This document shows, piece after piece, positions 37,678 to 47,986 of a DNA stretch of 64,000 bases. The notes under the pieces were generated by a model that saw only the letters and a list, made by a program, of their open reading frames with translations, ran no database searches and was not told the origin of the DNA. The DNA comes from Arthrobacter sp. Hiyo4 (GTDB taxonomy: Bacteria; Actinomycetota; Actinomycetes; Actinomycetales; Micrococcaceae), in contig AP014718.1 of assembly GCA_002370555.1 (NCBI GenBank), positions 558,001 to 622,000 on the forward strand, read 5' to 3'. Position numbers and translations under genes: made by a program. Numbering within the stretch: the first letter of the stretch is position 1; each line of letters opens with the position of its first letter.

Positions 37678-37851
37678 ATGGAAAGAGTGTGGGGGCTCCT
37701 TGTTCGGCCGGCGGTTCTGATGTTGGCAGTCGGCATCCCGGTGGCCGGCTGCTCGAACGTCTGTCCGGCCATCGGGTGGGTCGGCTCCTTCACCGTTGAA
37801 CTGGCGGGTGATCTCTCGCCGGTCGAGCTCACCGTCAGGCCGGGGCTCTAG
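37678..37851 (+). CDS. Small putative lipoprotein
   Basis: 57 residues. A signal peptide (LLVRPAVLMLAVGIP) ends in the lipobox VAGC, followed by SNVCPAIGW. A TAGACT hexamer ends 6 nt before ATG, so it is expressed from a leaderless promoter. It ends in the overlap with the convergent nuclease gene. The mature part is unusually short, so the stop may reflect a missing base. Confidence 0.5.
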   Translation: MERVWGLLVRPAVLMLAVGIPVAGCSNVCPAIGWVGSFTVELAGDLSPVELTVRPGL

Positions 37852-38746
37852 TCTCCGTTCAGATCGAAGTCCAGGTCCAGGTCCTCCGGAGACAGAAGCG
37901 TCCGCCACGTCGACTTCACCCGTGCGGTGGGTAGTTCTGCGGCGATGGGCATCCGGTCAACGGCCACGAGCTGGTCCAGATCCAGGCCGGTGACGGCGGC
38001 GATATCGCGGACGGGGACCTGGAAGGTCCGGAACGGCCCAGGGGCGGAGCCTCGTCCACGGCGCCCGGGCGGGGCACATCGGGCAGGTCGGCCAGTTGTG
38101 GTGTCTGGTCCACGACGTAGCCGGTGGCCGCAAGCTCGCCGTCTTGGAGGAATGCGGCGACCTTGAAGAACAGCAGCGGAATCTCCACGCCGCGGTACAC
38201 CGGGTCGTTGTCCCCGAAGATGGGTCCGGTGAACACGATCAGCCGCCGGCCGTGGTCGGCGGCATGCTCCAGCAGGTAGGACTCCAACCCCAGCCACAGG
38301 TCCAGGCTCTGGTTGAACTTCGCAGCCTGGGGCGCGGCGTTTGTGTAGTGGAACGTGTCCTCATTCGCTTGGGCGGCCTTCTCCCGGGTATCACCCCAGA
38401 CGGCTGAGGCGCGCCGGACCAGGTGACCCCTATCAAGGTCGTTCTGGGCGTAGAGCTGCTCACCGGTCTGCTGGTCCTCGGCCAACCTTGGATCCAGCTG
38501 CCATGGGATCCCGGAGCGGTCCAGATCCATCAGCTTCTCGCCGTCGATGCCGAGGGCCGTGACGGCGGCCAGGCGCTTGTCCAGCCGCATGAGCACCGAG
38601 AAATGGGTGTAGGGCAGCAGGATCGTTTTCGTGCCGGCCAGAATCGGCACAGGAACCTGTACACCCAGGAAGGCGACGTCGTACCCCGACCGGTTCGACA
38701 GATCACGTGCAGCGGCAGAACCCGGTACCAGCAGTAGTTCATCCAT
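37848..38746 (-). CDS. DNA/RNA non-specific endonuclease (NUC1 family)
   Basis: About 299 residues after restoring one base near 38050. The catalytic box DRGHLVRRASAVWGD (family DRGH) is present, with NAAPQ and N-x-SLDLW nearby and a metal-binding Asn expected in the helix that follows. Cuts single- and double-stranded nucleic acids with Mg2+. No signal peptide is visible, unusual for an enzyme often secreted; it might be released by another route or act on phage DNA. A TAATGT hexamer ends 6 nt before ATG. Confidence 0.85.
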
Positions 38747-38860
38747 GGCCGGACATTAGCAGTGGAAGGTGACGGCGGGATGAATTTCGGTGGATCACAG
38801 GGAAATTGCCTTCGGCGGCCCGGCTCAATGCGGCAGGCTGATGGAGGGCTTAACCAGCGA

Positions 38861-38903
38861 AAAACCCCGTATCATCGTCGAAATCAACGACAATACGGGG
38901 TTT
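38861..38903 (-). terminator. Terminator of tRNA-Thr
   Basis: AAACCCCGTAT and ATACGGGGTTT are perfect arms with an inner partial stem. TTT follows in the minus direction. It lies just past the tRNA 3' end. Confidence 0.75.
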
Positions 38904-38909
38904 GTCCCG

Positions 38910-38982
38910 AGCTTCCTATCAGAATCGAACTGATGACCTTTTCATTACGAGTGAAACGCTCTACCGACTGAGCTAAGGAAGC
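38910..38982 (-). tRNA. tRNA-Thr (anticodon CGT)
   Basis: A 73-nt cloverleaf on the minus strand. Acceptor GCTTCCT/AGGAAGC, D-arm TAGCTCAGTCGGTAGAGC, anticodon loop CTCGTAA and T-arm CAGTTCGATTCTG. Confidence 0.96.
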
Positions 38983-39090
38983 ACCGCACAATTCGCCAAG
39001 CGTAACCGGGCGGTTCATGCAAGAGTCAACTGTAATAGAGTCCCTGCGCCCGGGTCAAAATGGGCACACCAAACACCCCGGCAGAAGTCC

Positions 39091-40652
39091 TCAGCAGACG
39101 GTGTTGTCGGCGGGAACCGTTCCGTCCACAAGGTACTTGTCCACGGCGTCTTCGAGGCAGCTGTTGGCCCGGCCGTAGGCGGTGTGGCCCTCTCCCTGCC
39201 AGGTCAGCAGAGAGGCGTTGCCCAGCTGTTTGCGCAGGGATGCGGCCCATTCCACGGGGGTGGCAGGGTCGCCGGTGGTTCCAACAACCACGATCGGGGC
39301 TTCACCGGTGTATTCCACCGGGGCGGGGGTCCGCAGGTTCTTGTACGGCCAATCCACACAGTTGGTGCCGCCGTAGGCGAAGAAGTAGCCCAGGGTGGGG
39401 GAGGCCTGCATGAGCCGTTGCTGTTCCGCGCGCATGGCGGCAGTATCGGACACCATGGGGTAGTCCAGGCAGTTGATGGCGCCGAAGGCGAAGGTGGAGT
39501 TGGACGTGTACTTCCCGTCGGCGCCGCGGTCAGCGCCAAGGTCCGCCAGACGGAGCATCAGGCTGGCGTCACCGTTCAGCGCAGCTTCGAGGGCCTGGGT
39601 CAGGGCGGGCCAGCTCTGGTCGTTATACAGCGGAGTGATGAGGCCGCTGACGAACATCGTGGCGTTCACCAGGCGGCCGTCCTTGGCCTGCCAGGGGGTG
39701 TTCTGGACGGCGGTGATGAGGTCGCGGATCTGCTGGACTCCGCTGTCCACGTTCCCGCTGAGCGGGCACGAGGATTCCTGCTGGCAACTGGCCACGTAGG
39801 CCCTGATGGCTTTTTCGAAGGCCACGGCCTGGCCGCTGGTCAGCTCCTCGTTGCTGATGGACGGATCCAGGGCGCCATCGAGGACCATACGGCCCACGTT
39901 GTCCGGGAACAGCGAAGCGTAGGTGGAACCAAGGAACGTGCCGTAGGAGTACCCCAGGTAATTGAGCTTCGGGTCATTGACCACGGCCCGCAGGATGTCC
40001 AGGTCCTTGGCAGCGCTGACCGTGTCGACGTGGCCCAGTACCGGACCGGTCTTGGCCGCGCACTGCGCGGCGATTGCCTTGTTGTCGGCCAACGCGGCGG
40101 CAAGCCCCGCATCGGTATCGAGGGCATAGACCTTTGCCCGGGACGCGTCCCGTTCGGCATCCGTCAGGCACGTAACAGGGGCGGAGCGTTTGACGCCCGC
40201 GGATCAAAGCCCACCACGTCGTAGTTGGCCCGGACAGACTGCGAGAAGTGCGTTCCGGCCGCATCCTTGACGAAGTCGTAGCCGGACCCGCCCGGACCGC
40301 CCGGGTTGACCAGCAGGCTGCCGGTCTTCGTGCCGGTGCTGGGAGCCTTCAGCGCAGCTATCTGGATCGTGTCGCCGTCCGGCTTCGCGTAGTCCATCGG
40401 CACGGTGACCTTGGCGCACTGGAAGCCGTTTTCGCAGGGCTCCCACACAACCTCCTGGGCGTAGAAGGTGTCCAAGCCGGCGGGCGCGGACGCCACGATA
40501 GCCGGGTCTGCCTTCGCCGTAGCGGGGCCGCGTCCGGGTGTCCCGCCAAAGAGGCCGCACGAGGCCAGCGTCAGGGCCAGGATCAGGGCGCCGGCAGCCC
40601 GCATCCCGATCACCAGGGATCTGGAGCGTGCGGGCAGGGGGCGAGCAGTCAT
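39091..40652 (-). CDS. Secreted alpha/beta-hydrolase, tripeptidyl aminopeptidase (TAP) type lipoprotein
   Basis: 520 residues after restoring one base near 40190. The signal peptide ends in a lipobox (LTLASCG), so it is anchored outside the membrane. Catalytic triad: nucleophile GYSYGT, acid in TTGDPATPVEWA, and His in GEGHTAYG, with the TAP-like C-terminal domain and disulfide cysteines (CQQESSC). VNPGGPGGSGYDF is the oxyanion-hole region. It releases N-terminal peptides from oligopeptides. TAGGAG precedes the ATG. Confidence 0.92.
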
Positions 40653-40673
40653 CGAGCGGTCTCCTAGTAGTTG

Positions 40674-41816
40674 CTAGATCAGGCTGGCTGCCATGGACTC
40701 AATGGTCAACAGCGGTGCAACGTTGGTGGTGGTGATGCGTTGGCGGGCTTTGTTGATGGCGTCCATGCGGGCGAGGGTGGTCTCCGGGGCAGACCGGGCG
40801 GCGAATTCCTCCAGCTCACCCCTGAGCTCAACGTTTACCAGCTCCACGGCGTTCCCGAGCTGGATGATCAGCACATCCCGGTAGAACGACAGGAGGTCCG
40901 TCAGCGTCCGGTCCAGCGAGTCCGTGATGGATCGCTTGGCCCGTCGTTTCTGGTCGTCTTCCAGCTGCCTGACCTGGCTGCGCATGGTCGGCGGGAGCGT
41001 CCCTGACTCCGGGGCACCCAGGGTGGCCAGCAGCGCAGCCTTCTCGGCGGCGTCGCGCTCTTCATTGGAACTGTTGGCTTCGGCGGTGGCGATCTTCACC
41101 AGCTTGTCCGCCATCATCACCGCTGCGGTCACGCCGCGCAGACCCAGGGGGAACCTCACCGTTTCCAACCGGCGTTCCCTCGCCTCGGGGTCCCGCGCCA
41201 GCCGGCGGGCGATCCCCACATGGCTTTGCGCCGCGCGGGCAGCGCGTTCGGCGAGTGCCGGATCCACGCCGTCGCGCTTGATGAGCAAAGCGGCGACGTC
41301 GGCGGCCGGCGGCAGCCGCAGGGCCACGGCCCTGCAGCGCGAACGGATGGTCACCAGAACGTCAGCGGGCGACGGTGCGCACAGCATCCAGATGGTCCGC
41401 GGCGTGGGTTCCTCGATGGCCTTCAGTAGCACATTGGTGGTCCGCTCTGCCATGCGGTCGGCGTCTTCCACCACGATGATCCGCCAGCGCCCGGACGACG
41501 GCCGGTTGCCCGCCTTGGATACCAGGTCGCGGGCTTCATCAATGGCGATGGTGACCTTCTCGGTCCTGACGTACGTCACGTCCGAATGGGTCTCGCCGAG
41601 GATGGTCAGGCAGGCCGGACACTCCCCGCAGCCGCGCCTGGCCACGTCGTCCTGATCGCAGTTGAGGGCGGCCGCGAAGGCCTTCGCAGCGTTGGAACGC
41701 CCGGATCCGGGCGGGCCCGTGAACAGCCAGGCATGGGTCAGTCCTTCGCCCCGCGAGGCAAGGCGGAGCTGTTCGACGACGGCGGGCTGGCCCTGAAGGT
41801 CGTCCCAGACAGTCAT
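40674..41816 (-). CDS. holB: DNA polymerase III delta' subunit
   Basis: 380 residues, intact. Clamp-loader subunit: N-terminal AAA+ fold with [15 protein letters not shown] (Walker A lysine replaced by Arg, as usual for delta'), zinc site [29 protein letters not shown] and [11 protein letters not shown]. Overlaps tmk by 4 bp (ATGA), the conserved actinobacterial tmk-holB pair, and is followed 21 bp on by the TAP-like gene. Confidence 0.95.
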   Translation of the reverse strand: MTVWDDLQGQPAVVEQLRLASRGEGLTHAWLFTGPPGSGRSNAAKAFAAALNCDQDDVARRGCGECPACLTILGETHSDVTYVRTEKVTIAIDEARDLVSKAGNRPSSGRWRIIVVEDADRMAERTTNVLLKAIEEPTPRTIWMLCAPSPADVLVTIRSRCRAVALRLPPAADVAALLIKRDGVDPALAERAARAAQSHVGIARRLARDPEARERRLETVRFPLGLRGVTAAVMMADKLVKIATAEANSSNEERDAAEKAALLATLGAPESGTLPPTMRSQVRQLEDDQKRRAKRSITDSLDRTLTDLLSFYRDVLIIQLGNAVELVNVELRGELEEFAARSAPETTLARMDAINKARQRITTTNVAPLLTIESMAASLI

Positions 41817-42467
41817 GCGGCACCCCGGCCTGCAGACGCGAGCAAGGCATCAACGCGGGTGAGGATTCGCGCCGCCAGTTCGTTGACGGGCAGATCCGCC
41901 GGCAGGACCAGATACGTAGCCGGCCGGCTGGAGGCCAGTTCGAGGAACGCCCCGCGGATTGTTGAATGGAACTCATCGGCCTCTGACTCGAGGCGGTCTT
42001 CGGCGGCGTCGCCGGCTGTGCGGCGGCGGCGGCCGTCAGCGGGGTCCACGTCCAGCAATACCGTGAGGTCAGGCTGCAGCCCGGACGTGGCCCATTCGTT
42101 GAGTGTACGCACGGCGTCGGCACCCAGATCGCGGCCGGCCCCTGGTACGCCACGGACGAATCAATGTAGCGGTCCGTCAGGACAACCTCGCCGCGTTCCA
42201 GTGCCGGGCGGATCACCTGGCTGGCATGGCCGCGCGGGAGGCAGCAAAGATGAGTGCCTCGGTGTGGGCGTCGATGTGGCCATGGCCGTGGTCCAGGACC
42301 AGGGAACGCAGTTTTTCGCCAATGGGCGTCCCGCCGGGTTCGCGCGTCCGCAGGACCGTCAGGCCCCGTGTTTCCAGAGCCTCGGCAAGACAGGCCGCCT
42401 GGGTGGACTTGCCGGCGCCGTCGCCGCCCTCGAAGGCGATGAAAAGTCCAGGGCTGTTGGTGGTCAC
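41813..42467 (-). CDS. tmk: Thymidylate kinase
   Basis: 218 residues after restoring two bases near 42225 and 42135. P-loop [14 protein letters not shown] motif in [13 protein letters not shown], and REPGGTP substrate loop. Phosphorylates dTMP to dTDP in the cytosol. It is essential, so the breaks must be errors. GTG start with TAGTCT ending 6 nt upstream (leaderless), divergent from the next gene. Confidence 0.94.
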
Positions 42468-42520
42468 TGGTCTAGACTACCGACTTCGAGAGCCGCCGCA
42501 CGTCCAAGTACGCTTTCTCC

Positions 42521-43711
42521 ATGAGTCTCTCGGAGCAGTATGCAGCGTCCCTGTCGGCCGAAACCGTGGTGGTTGCAGCCGGCCGGCCGCCGCGTGAGCG
42601 GGACGAGCCCGTCAACCCGCCCATCGTGCTGTCCTCGACGTACTTCGGCACGGGAGCGCTGGGCGACGGGGACCGGGGCTATGGCCGCTACTCCAACCCC
42701 ACCTGGGATCCCTTTGAGGAGGCCCTGGGCCAGCTTGAAGGATCTGAACTGCCCGGCCTGCTCTACGCGTCCGGACTCGCGGCCGTCAGTTCGGCATTGT
42801 CCCTTTTGCCCGCCGGCGGCGTGCTGGTGATGCCGTCGCACAGTTACGCGGGTTCGCTGGTGATGGCCACGGAGTTGGCGCAGAAGGGCTTCCTGGAACT
42901 GCGGACTGTGGACATCACGGACACTGACGCGGTCAAAGCACAGATCGCGCCGCAGGGGCCGGATGCGAAAGCGGCCAGGATGCTGTGGCTTGAGAGCCCC
43001 ACCAACCCGATGCTGGGCATCGCCGATATACGCGAACTCACCACGGCGGCTCACCGGGTGGGCGCCATTGTGGTGACGGACAATACGTTCTCCACGCCGC
43101 TGGTCCAGCAGCCACTGAGCTTGGGTTCCGACGTCGTTCTTCACTCGGTGACCAAATACCTGGCCGGACATTCCGACGTCGTCCTCGGCGCCTTGGTGAC
43201 GTCCAACCCGGACATCCGGGCAGCGCTGCTGCACCACCGCATCATTCATGGCGGTATTGCCGGGCCGTTCGAGGCATGGCTGGCGCTGCGCGGGCTCCGG
43301 ACCCTTGCGCTGCGTGTGGAACGGTCTCAGGCTTCTGCCGCGGTCCTGGCGGAACGCCTGAGCAAACACCCCCTGATCGATAGCATCCGGTTCCCCGGCC
43401 TCCCCACGGATCCCGGCCATGAACGGGCCAAGACCCAGATGTCGGGCTTCGGTTCGATTGTGTGCGTGCAGATCGCGCCGGTTGCCGGCCTGAGCGGAGC
43501 AGACGCCGCGGACATACTGGTCCGCGCGCTGCGGCTCTGGCTCCCGGCGACATCCCTGGGCGGGGTGGAATCGCTGATCGAACGGCGCCGTCGGCACGCC
43601 GCCGAGCCGCTGAGTGTCCCGGACAACCTGGTGCGGCTGAGCGTCGGCATTGAAAATATTGAGGACCTCTGGGCCGATTTGAAGCAGGCACTCGACACTC
43701 TGGGCCGCTAG
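42521..43711 (+). CDS. Trans-sulfuration PLP enzyme, cystathionine gamma-synthase/lyase-like
   Basis: 396 residues, intact. PLP-dependent fold type I: SSTYFGTGALG, RYSNPTWDPFEEALGQLEG, LWLESPTNPMLGIADI, the DNTF segment, and the PLP lysine in LHSVTKYLAGHSDVVLG. C-terminal SLGGVESLIERRRRHA and PDNLVRLSVGIE. Whether it makes (gamma-synthase) or cleaves (gamma-lyase) cystathionine is not decided by sequence alone. No SAM- or T-box leader is visible upstream. Confidence 0.9.
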   Translation: MSLSEQYAASLSAETVVVAAGRPPRERDEPVNPPIVLSSTYFGTGALGDGDRGYGRYSNPTWDPFEEALGQLEGSELPGLLYASGLAAVSSALSLLPAGGVLVMPSHSYAGSLVMATELAQKGFLELRTVDITDTDAVKAQIAPQGPDAKAARMLWLESPTNPMLGIADIRELTTAAHRVGAIVVTDNTFSTPLVQQPLSLGSDVVLHSVTKYLAGHSDVVLGALVTSNPDIRAALLHHRIIHGGIAGPFEAWLALRGLRTLALRVERSQASAAVLAERLSKHPLIDSIRFPGLPTDPGHERAKTQMSGFGSIVCVQIAPVAGLSGADAADILVRALRLWLPATSLGGVESLIERRRRHAAEPLSVPDNLVRLSVGIENIEDLWADLKQALDTLGR

Positions 43712-43720
43712 GCTTGGACG

Positions 43721-44071
43721 GTGGACGGTGAACTGATAATTCGGCCTGTAGAGCTGGCAGTGTATTTTATCCTTGCCCTGGTGGCATTCGGACTTGAAGC
43801 GTGGGCTCTGCTGGACTGCGTCAGGCACAAGTCCGCAGCCTTTGAAGCGACCGGAAAACGAACCAAGACCTTCTGGCTGGCACTGACCGGCGGTGCCACC
43901 CTGATCGGCGCCATCTCGCTCTTCAGCAGCGGCGGAATCTTCGGCACGCTTGGCCTCTTTGGGCTCGCCGCCGTGGTGGCAGCGTCCATTTACCTCGCGG
44001 ACGTCCGCCCAGCGGTCAAGGACGCGGGCCGCGGCGGTAGCCGTAATACGGGGCCCTACGGCGGCTGGTAA
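43721..44071 (+). CDS. DUF2516 membrane protein
   Basis: 116 residues. Three predicted membrane helices: ELAVYFILALVAFGLEAWAL, WLALTGGATLIGAISLF and LGLFGLAAVVAASIYL, with a Gly-rich tail. Actinobacterial DUF2516 family, function unknown. GTG start with TAGGCT ending 6 nt upstream (leaderless). Its 3' end lies 12 bp from the convergent methyltransferase. Confidence 0.85.
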   Translation: MDGELIIRPVELAVYFILALVAFGLEAWALLDCVRHKSAAFEATGKRTKTFWLALTGGATLIGAISLFSSGGIFGTLGLFGLAAVVAASIYLADVRPAVKDAGRGGSRNTGPYGGW

Positions 44072-44082
44072 TCCCGGCCCCC

Positions 44083-44949
44083 TCAGCTCGCAAGCTCGCT
44101 CAGGGAACCCTGGCGGCGTGCCCTCACTGACCGACGGTGCCACAGCTTCCCAGGCCACCGTCAGTTCGCCCAGGCGCCACCGCGCCGGGCCGTCCTGAAC
44201 CGGCCACCCGCCGTCGAGCAGTGCCCTGCACATGGCGTGCCAGCGCTGCCTGTTGCCGAATGACGCCAGCGGCGCCGACTCCAGCCAGGCCCGGTCCATG
44301 GCCTGCATCAGCCGGTGCACAGGCTCTCCCGGAACGTTGCGGTGGATCAGCGCCTTCGGCAGCCGCTCGGCAATTTCCGATGGCAGGTCAAAGCTGCCGA
44401 ACCGCACGGACATGCTCAGTGACAACGGCCGCTCGGCGTCGAGGGCAACCCACGTCACCCTCCGCCCGATCTCATCGCAGGTACCGTCGATAAAGAGCCC
44501 GCCGGGGGCGAGCCGGCCCTGGACCAGCCGCCAGATCCCGCCACATCGGCCTCTTCGTACTGCCGCAGGACGTTGAAGGCGCGGACAAGCACGGGGCGCC
44601 CGGGCAGCGGCAACTCGAATCCGCCCACCTGAAAGCTCAGCCCCGGCCGCTCGAGCGCCTTGGCGATCCGGACGCGCTCCGGCTCGATCTCGATCCCGAT
44701 CAGCCGCATGTCCGGCCGGACTGCGCCCAGACGTTCAAAGAGTTCGACGGCGGTGGCCGGCGTTGCGCCGTAGCCCAGGTCAACCACGAGGGGGTCAACT
44801 GCCGCGCGCAGGCGCCAGGCCTGGGGACCGGTGAGCCAGCGGTCCACCCGCCGCATCCGGTTGGGATTCGTGGTGCCCCGCGTGACGTTTCCGACCGGCC
44901 TCCCGCTCCCGCCATGGGGAGCGCTCACGCGTTCAGCTTTTTGCACCAC
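44083..44949 (-). CDS. Class I SAM-dependent methyltransferase
   Basis: About 289 residues after restoring three bases (near 44540 and two near 44130); without them the reading frame runs on into the neighbouring gene. Motif I LVVDLGYGATPATAVEL, the acidic SAM ligand in LIGIEIEPERVRIA, and FNVLRQYEEADVA. Ends SLSELAS at 44083. Substrate unknown. First GTG at 44949 has TAGGGT ending 6 nt before it. Confidence 0.75.
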
Positions 44950-45027
44950 GGCCCAACCCTATCCTTGTAAGGCAGGGCCCTTGTAACGCAAGGCAGGCGG
45001 CGCCGTGCCTCGGCTAGGATAAAAATC

Positions 45028-45774
45028 ATGACTTACAAGCTGATTCTGCTGCGCCACGGCCACAGCGAATGGAACGCCAAGAACCTGTTCACCGGCTGGG
45101 TGGACGTTGATCTCAACGACCAGGGCCGCGAGGAAGCGGCACGCGGCGGCGAGCTCCTGGTTGAGAACGATCTTCTCCCGGATGTCCTCTACACCTCGCT
45201 GCTGAAGCGGGCCATCAACACGGCCAACATTTCCCTGGACAAGGCCGACCGCGGCTGGATCCCCGTCAAGCGGGACTGGCGCCTGAACGAACGCCACTAC
45301 GGCGCCCTGCAGGGCAAGGACAAGGCACAGACCCTGGCCGAATACGGCGAGGAGCAGTTCATGGAATGGCGCCGGTCCTACGACACGCCGCCGCCGCCCC
45401 TGGCCGACGACTCCGAGTTCTCCCAGGCCCACGACCCCCGTTACGCGGACCTCGGCGACGCACTGCCCCGCACCGAGTGCCTCAAAGATGTCCTGGTCCG
45501 CCTGCTTCCTTACTGGGAATCGGACATCAAGGAAGACCTCAAGACCGGCAAGACCGTCCTGGTCACCGCCCACGGCAACTCGCTGCGCGCCCTGGTCAAG
45601 CACCTGGACGGCATCAGTGACGACGCCATCGCCAGCCTGAACATCCCCACGGGCATCCCGCTTGTCTACGACCTGGACGAGGACTTCCACCCGGTCAAGC
45701 GCGGCGGCACGTACCTGGATCCGGAGGCCGCCGCGGAAGCCATCCTGGCGGTGGCGAACCAGGGCAAGAAATAA
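45028..45774 (+). CDS. gpmA: 2,3-bisphosphoglycerate-dependent phosphoglycerate mutase
   Basis: Interconverts 3- and 2-phosphoglycerate in glycolysis/gluconeogenesis. 248 residues, intact. Phospho-histidine motif [10 protein letters not shown], catalytic [10 protein letters not shown], and second-His [22 protein letters not shown] (45015-45020) ends 7 nt before ATG and there is no ribosome site, so the message is leaderless. Confidence 0.97.
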   Translation: MTYKLILLRHGHSEWNAKNLFTGWVDVDLNDQGREEAARGGELLVENDLLPDVLYTSLLKRAINTANISLDKADRGWIPVKRDWRLNERHYGALQGKDKAQTLAEYGEEQFMEWRRSYDTPPPPLADDSEFSQAHDPRYADLGDALPRTECLKDVLVRLLPYWESDIKEDLKTGKTVLVTAHGNSLRALVKHLDGISDDAIASLNIPTGIPLVYDLDEDFHPVKRGGTYLDPEAAAEAILAVANQGKK

Positions 45775-45862
45775 GACTACGCGGGCTCTTCGCCGGGTGC
45801 TCGGTCGTTCCTCCCTTAGACGCACTCCGGCCGAAGAACTCGCTGCGTTGATGGTTAATTGA

Positions 45863-45903
45863 CGACGGCGGGCCGGTCACCTGAGGTGACCGGCCCGCCG
45901 TCG
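45863..45903. terminator. Terminator between gpmA and phoU
   Basis: Perfect 19-bp arms (45863-45881 and 45885-45903) around a TGA loop. It lies between two convergent genes. Confidence 0.8.
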
Positions 45904-45922
45904 AACGCGGTTAAAGGGAGGG

Positions 45923-46575
45923 TTAGAAGCCCTGCGGCTGCCATTCGCCGGTGACTAGGTACGTGACCTTGCGGGCCACGGACACGCCGTGGTCAGCGAA
46001 CCGTTCGAAGTAGCGGCTGGCCAGGGCCACGTCCACGGTGGTGGCGGGGACTCGGCCCAGTCCGGGGCGGCGATCGCCTTGAAAACGCTCAGGTGAAGGT
46101 CGTCGATGGTGGTGTTGGCCTTGAGGATGTCGCGGGCCACTTCGAGGTCCCGGGTTTCCAGCAGCACGACGAGTTTGTCGGCGATCAGTTGGTCCTGCTC
46201 GGCCATTTTGTTGAATGTTTCCGTCATGGATGCAGGGATCACGGTGGACGGGAAGCGCAACCGGGCCAGCTGGGCGATGTGGCGGGCCAGGTCCCCCATC
46301 CGCTCCAGGGAAGCGCTCATGCGCAGGGAGCCCACGATCATCCGCAGATCGCTGGCCACCGGCCCCTGCAGGGCGAGGATGTCGATGGCGCGCTCATCCA
46401 GGCTGGTCTGCAAAAAGTCGATACGGGCGTCCGCGGCGATGACGTCTTCCGCTAGGTCTACGTCGGCAACCTGGAAGGACGTCGCGGCCTTCCCCAATGC
46501 CTCGCTGACCAACTTCGAAATCTCCACCAGCTGCTCACCCACCTGGGTCAGCTCTTCCTGAAAAACCTTACGCAC
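45923..46575 (-). CDS. phoU: Phosphate transport regulator PhoU
   Basis: 217 residues after restoring one base near 46055. Two copies of the three-helix PhoU bundle: residues ~10-105 (DLAEDVIAADARIDFLQTSL, RMGDLARHIAQLARL) and ~115-205 (DLEVARDILKANTTIDDLH, RYFERFADHGVSVARKV). It signals phosphate status from PstSCAB to the SenX3 kinase. Divergent from senX3-regX3 with a PHO-box-like site between. GTG start with GAAAGGA upstream. Confidence 0.94.
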
Positions 46576-46690
46576 GTGGGCGTCCTTTCTTTGGAACTCC
46601 GCCCCTCGGGTGGCAGACGGAACTCATGTCGCCATTCGGCACTCCAGCGTATAACTCTGTCAGCGTGCGGTAAACGATTGGTCGGTTGTA

Positions 46691-46709
46691 GATGAACGTT
46701 AGCTGAACC
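46691..46709 (-). promoter_or_regulatory. PHO-box-like direct repeat
   Basis: On the minus strand GTTCAGC-TAAC-GTTCATC is an 11-bp-period direct repeat close to the actinobacterial PHO box (GTTCACC-N4-GTTCACC). It lies between phoU and senX3, so RegX3 probably autoregulates here. The hexamer differs at one position per repeat. Confidence 0.65.
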
Positions 46710-46768
46710 GTCCCCGTAATGGGCCGTGACGCACCGTCTCGACAGGAACCACGGCCTAAGCTGGATGT

Positions 46769-47986
46769 GTGGATCCTATGCTCATCGGTGTCATCGCCGG
46801 CCTGATCGGCCTGTCGCTCGGCACCTTTGGCGTGCTCGCCTTCAGGATCAGTGAAAAGCAGCGCCAGCTTGTTGACGTCGACGTCGACGAGCTCGCTTTT
46901 CCGGCCGGCGCCGCGGAAGTGCTGGCCGTCGTCGGACGGGCTTTTGTAGTGGTTGACGCCGTGGACGGCGTGGTGCGCGCCAGCCCGGCAGCTTATGCGT
47001 ATGGCCTGGTGCGCGGCCACACGGTGGTCCACAAAGAACTTCTGGACATGACGGCCGGTGTGCGCCGCGATGGCGTGATCCTGGAAAAACGGCTGGAGCT
47101 GCAGCGCGGTCCGCTGGGCCACGGCACCATCATCGTGCAGGTCCGGGCGGCCATGCTCGGCAAGGAATATATCGTGCTTCTGGCCGACGACCGCACCGAA
47201 ATTACCCGCACGGAAGAGATCCGCAACGACTTCGTGGCCAATGTGTCCCACGAGCTGAAAACCCCAGTGGGCGCAATTTCCCTGCTGGCCGAGGCGCTGG
47301 AGTCCTCGGCCGACGATGAACAGGCAGTTCGCCGGTTCGCCAAGCGTATGCACAAGGAGTCAAGCCGGCTGGCCGCCCTGGTCCAGGACATCATCGAGCT
47401 GTCTCGCCTCCAAGGTGCCAGCGTGTCCCGAGAGGGCAAGGCCGTGGACATCAACGCGGTCATCACTGAAGCGGTGGACCGTTCCCAGCTTCCCGCTGAA
47501 AGCAAGAACATCCGGATCGTGGTGGGGGAGCGGGTTGAGGCCACCGTCTTTGGTGACCGGGACCTGTTGGTTACCGCCCTGCGTAACCTGATCGACAACG
47601 CCATCCGCTACTCCCCGGAGAACACCAGGGTGGGCGTGGGCGTCCGGTCAAAGGACGGGCTGATCGCAGTGGCGGTCACGGATCAGGGCGAGGGGTTGAC
47701 CCCGGAGGACCAGGAGCGCGTGTTTGAGCGGTTCTACCGGGTGGATGCGGCGCGTTCGCGCCACACGGGCGGAACGGGCCTGGGCCTTAGCATCGTCAAA
47801 CACGTTGCCTCCAACCACGGCGGTGAAGTGACATTGTGGTCACAGCCCGGCCAGGGTTCCACTTTCACGCTGCGGCTGCCTGAGATGGAAAGCCAGGACG
47901 CTCCGGATACCGCGGGTGTCAAAGAACCAGCCGTACCCGTGCGCAGAAAACAACGCGGCGTACATGAGCAAGGAGCTAGCGCTTGA
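46769..47986 (+). CDS. senX3: Sensor histidine kinase SenX3
   Basis: 405 residues. One N-terminal membrane helix (LIGVIAGLIGLSLGTFGVLA), a PAS-like region (~45-140), phospho-acceptor NVSHELKTPVGAISLLAEAL, N-box NLIDNAIRYSP, and G-boxes DQGEGLTP, GTGLGLSIVKH. Senses phosphate status with PhoU. GTG start with TAAGCT ending 6 nt upstream (leaderless). Its stop overlaps regX3 (TTGA). Confidence 0.95.
   Translation: MDPMLIGVIAGLIGLSLGTFGVLAFRISEKQRQLVDVDVDELAFPAGAAEVLAVVGRAFVVVDAVDGVVRASPAAYAYGLVRGHTVVHKELLDMTAGVRRDGVILEKRLELQRGPLGHGTIIVQVRAAMLGKEYIVLLADDRTEITRTEEIRNDFVANVSHELKTPVGAISLLAEALESSADDEQAVRRFAKRMHKESSRLAALVQDIIELSRLQGASVSREGKAVDINAVITEAVDRSQLPAESKNIRIVVGERVEATVFGDRDLLVTALRNLIDNAIRYSPENTRVGVGVRSKDGLIAVAVTDQGEGLTPEDQERVFERFYRVDAARSRHTGGTGLGLSIVKHVASNHGGEVTLWSQPGQGSTFTLRLPEMESQDAPDTAGVKEPAVPVRRKQRGVHEQGASA

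Noticed and set aside
42468..42520. SAM or T-box riboswitch before the trans-sulfuration gene
   Set aside because: The gap is only 53 bp, too short for these leaders, with no hairpin signature.
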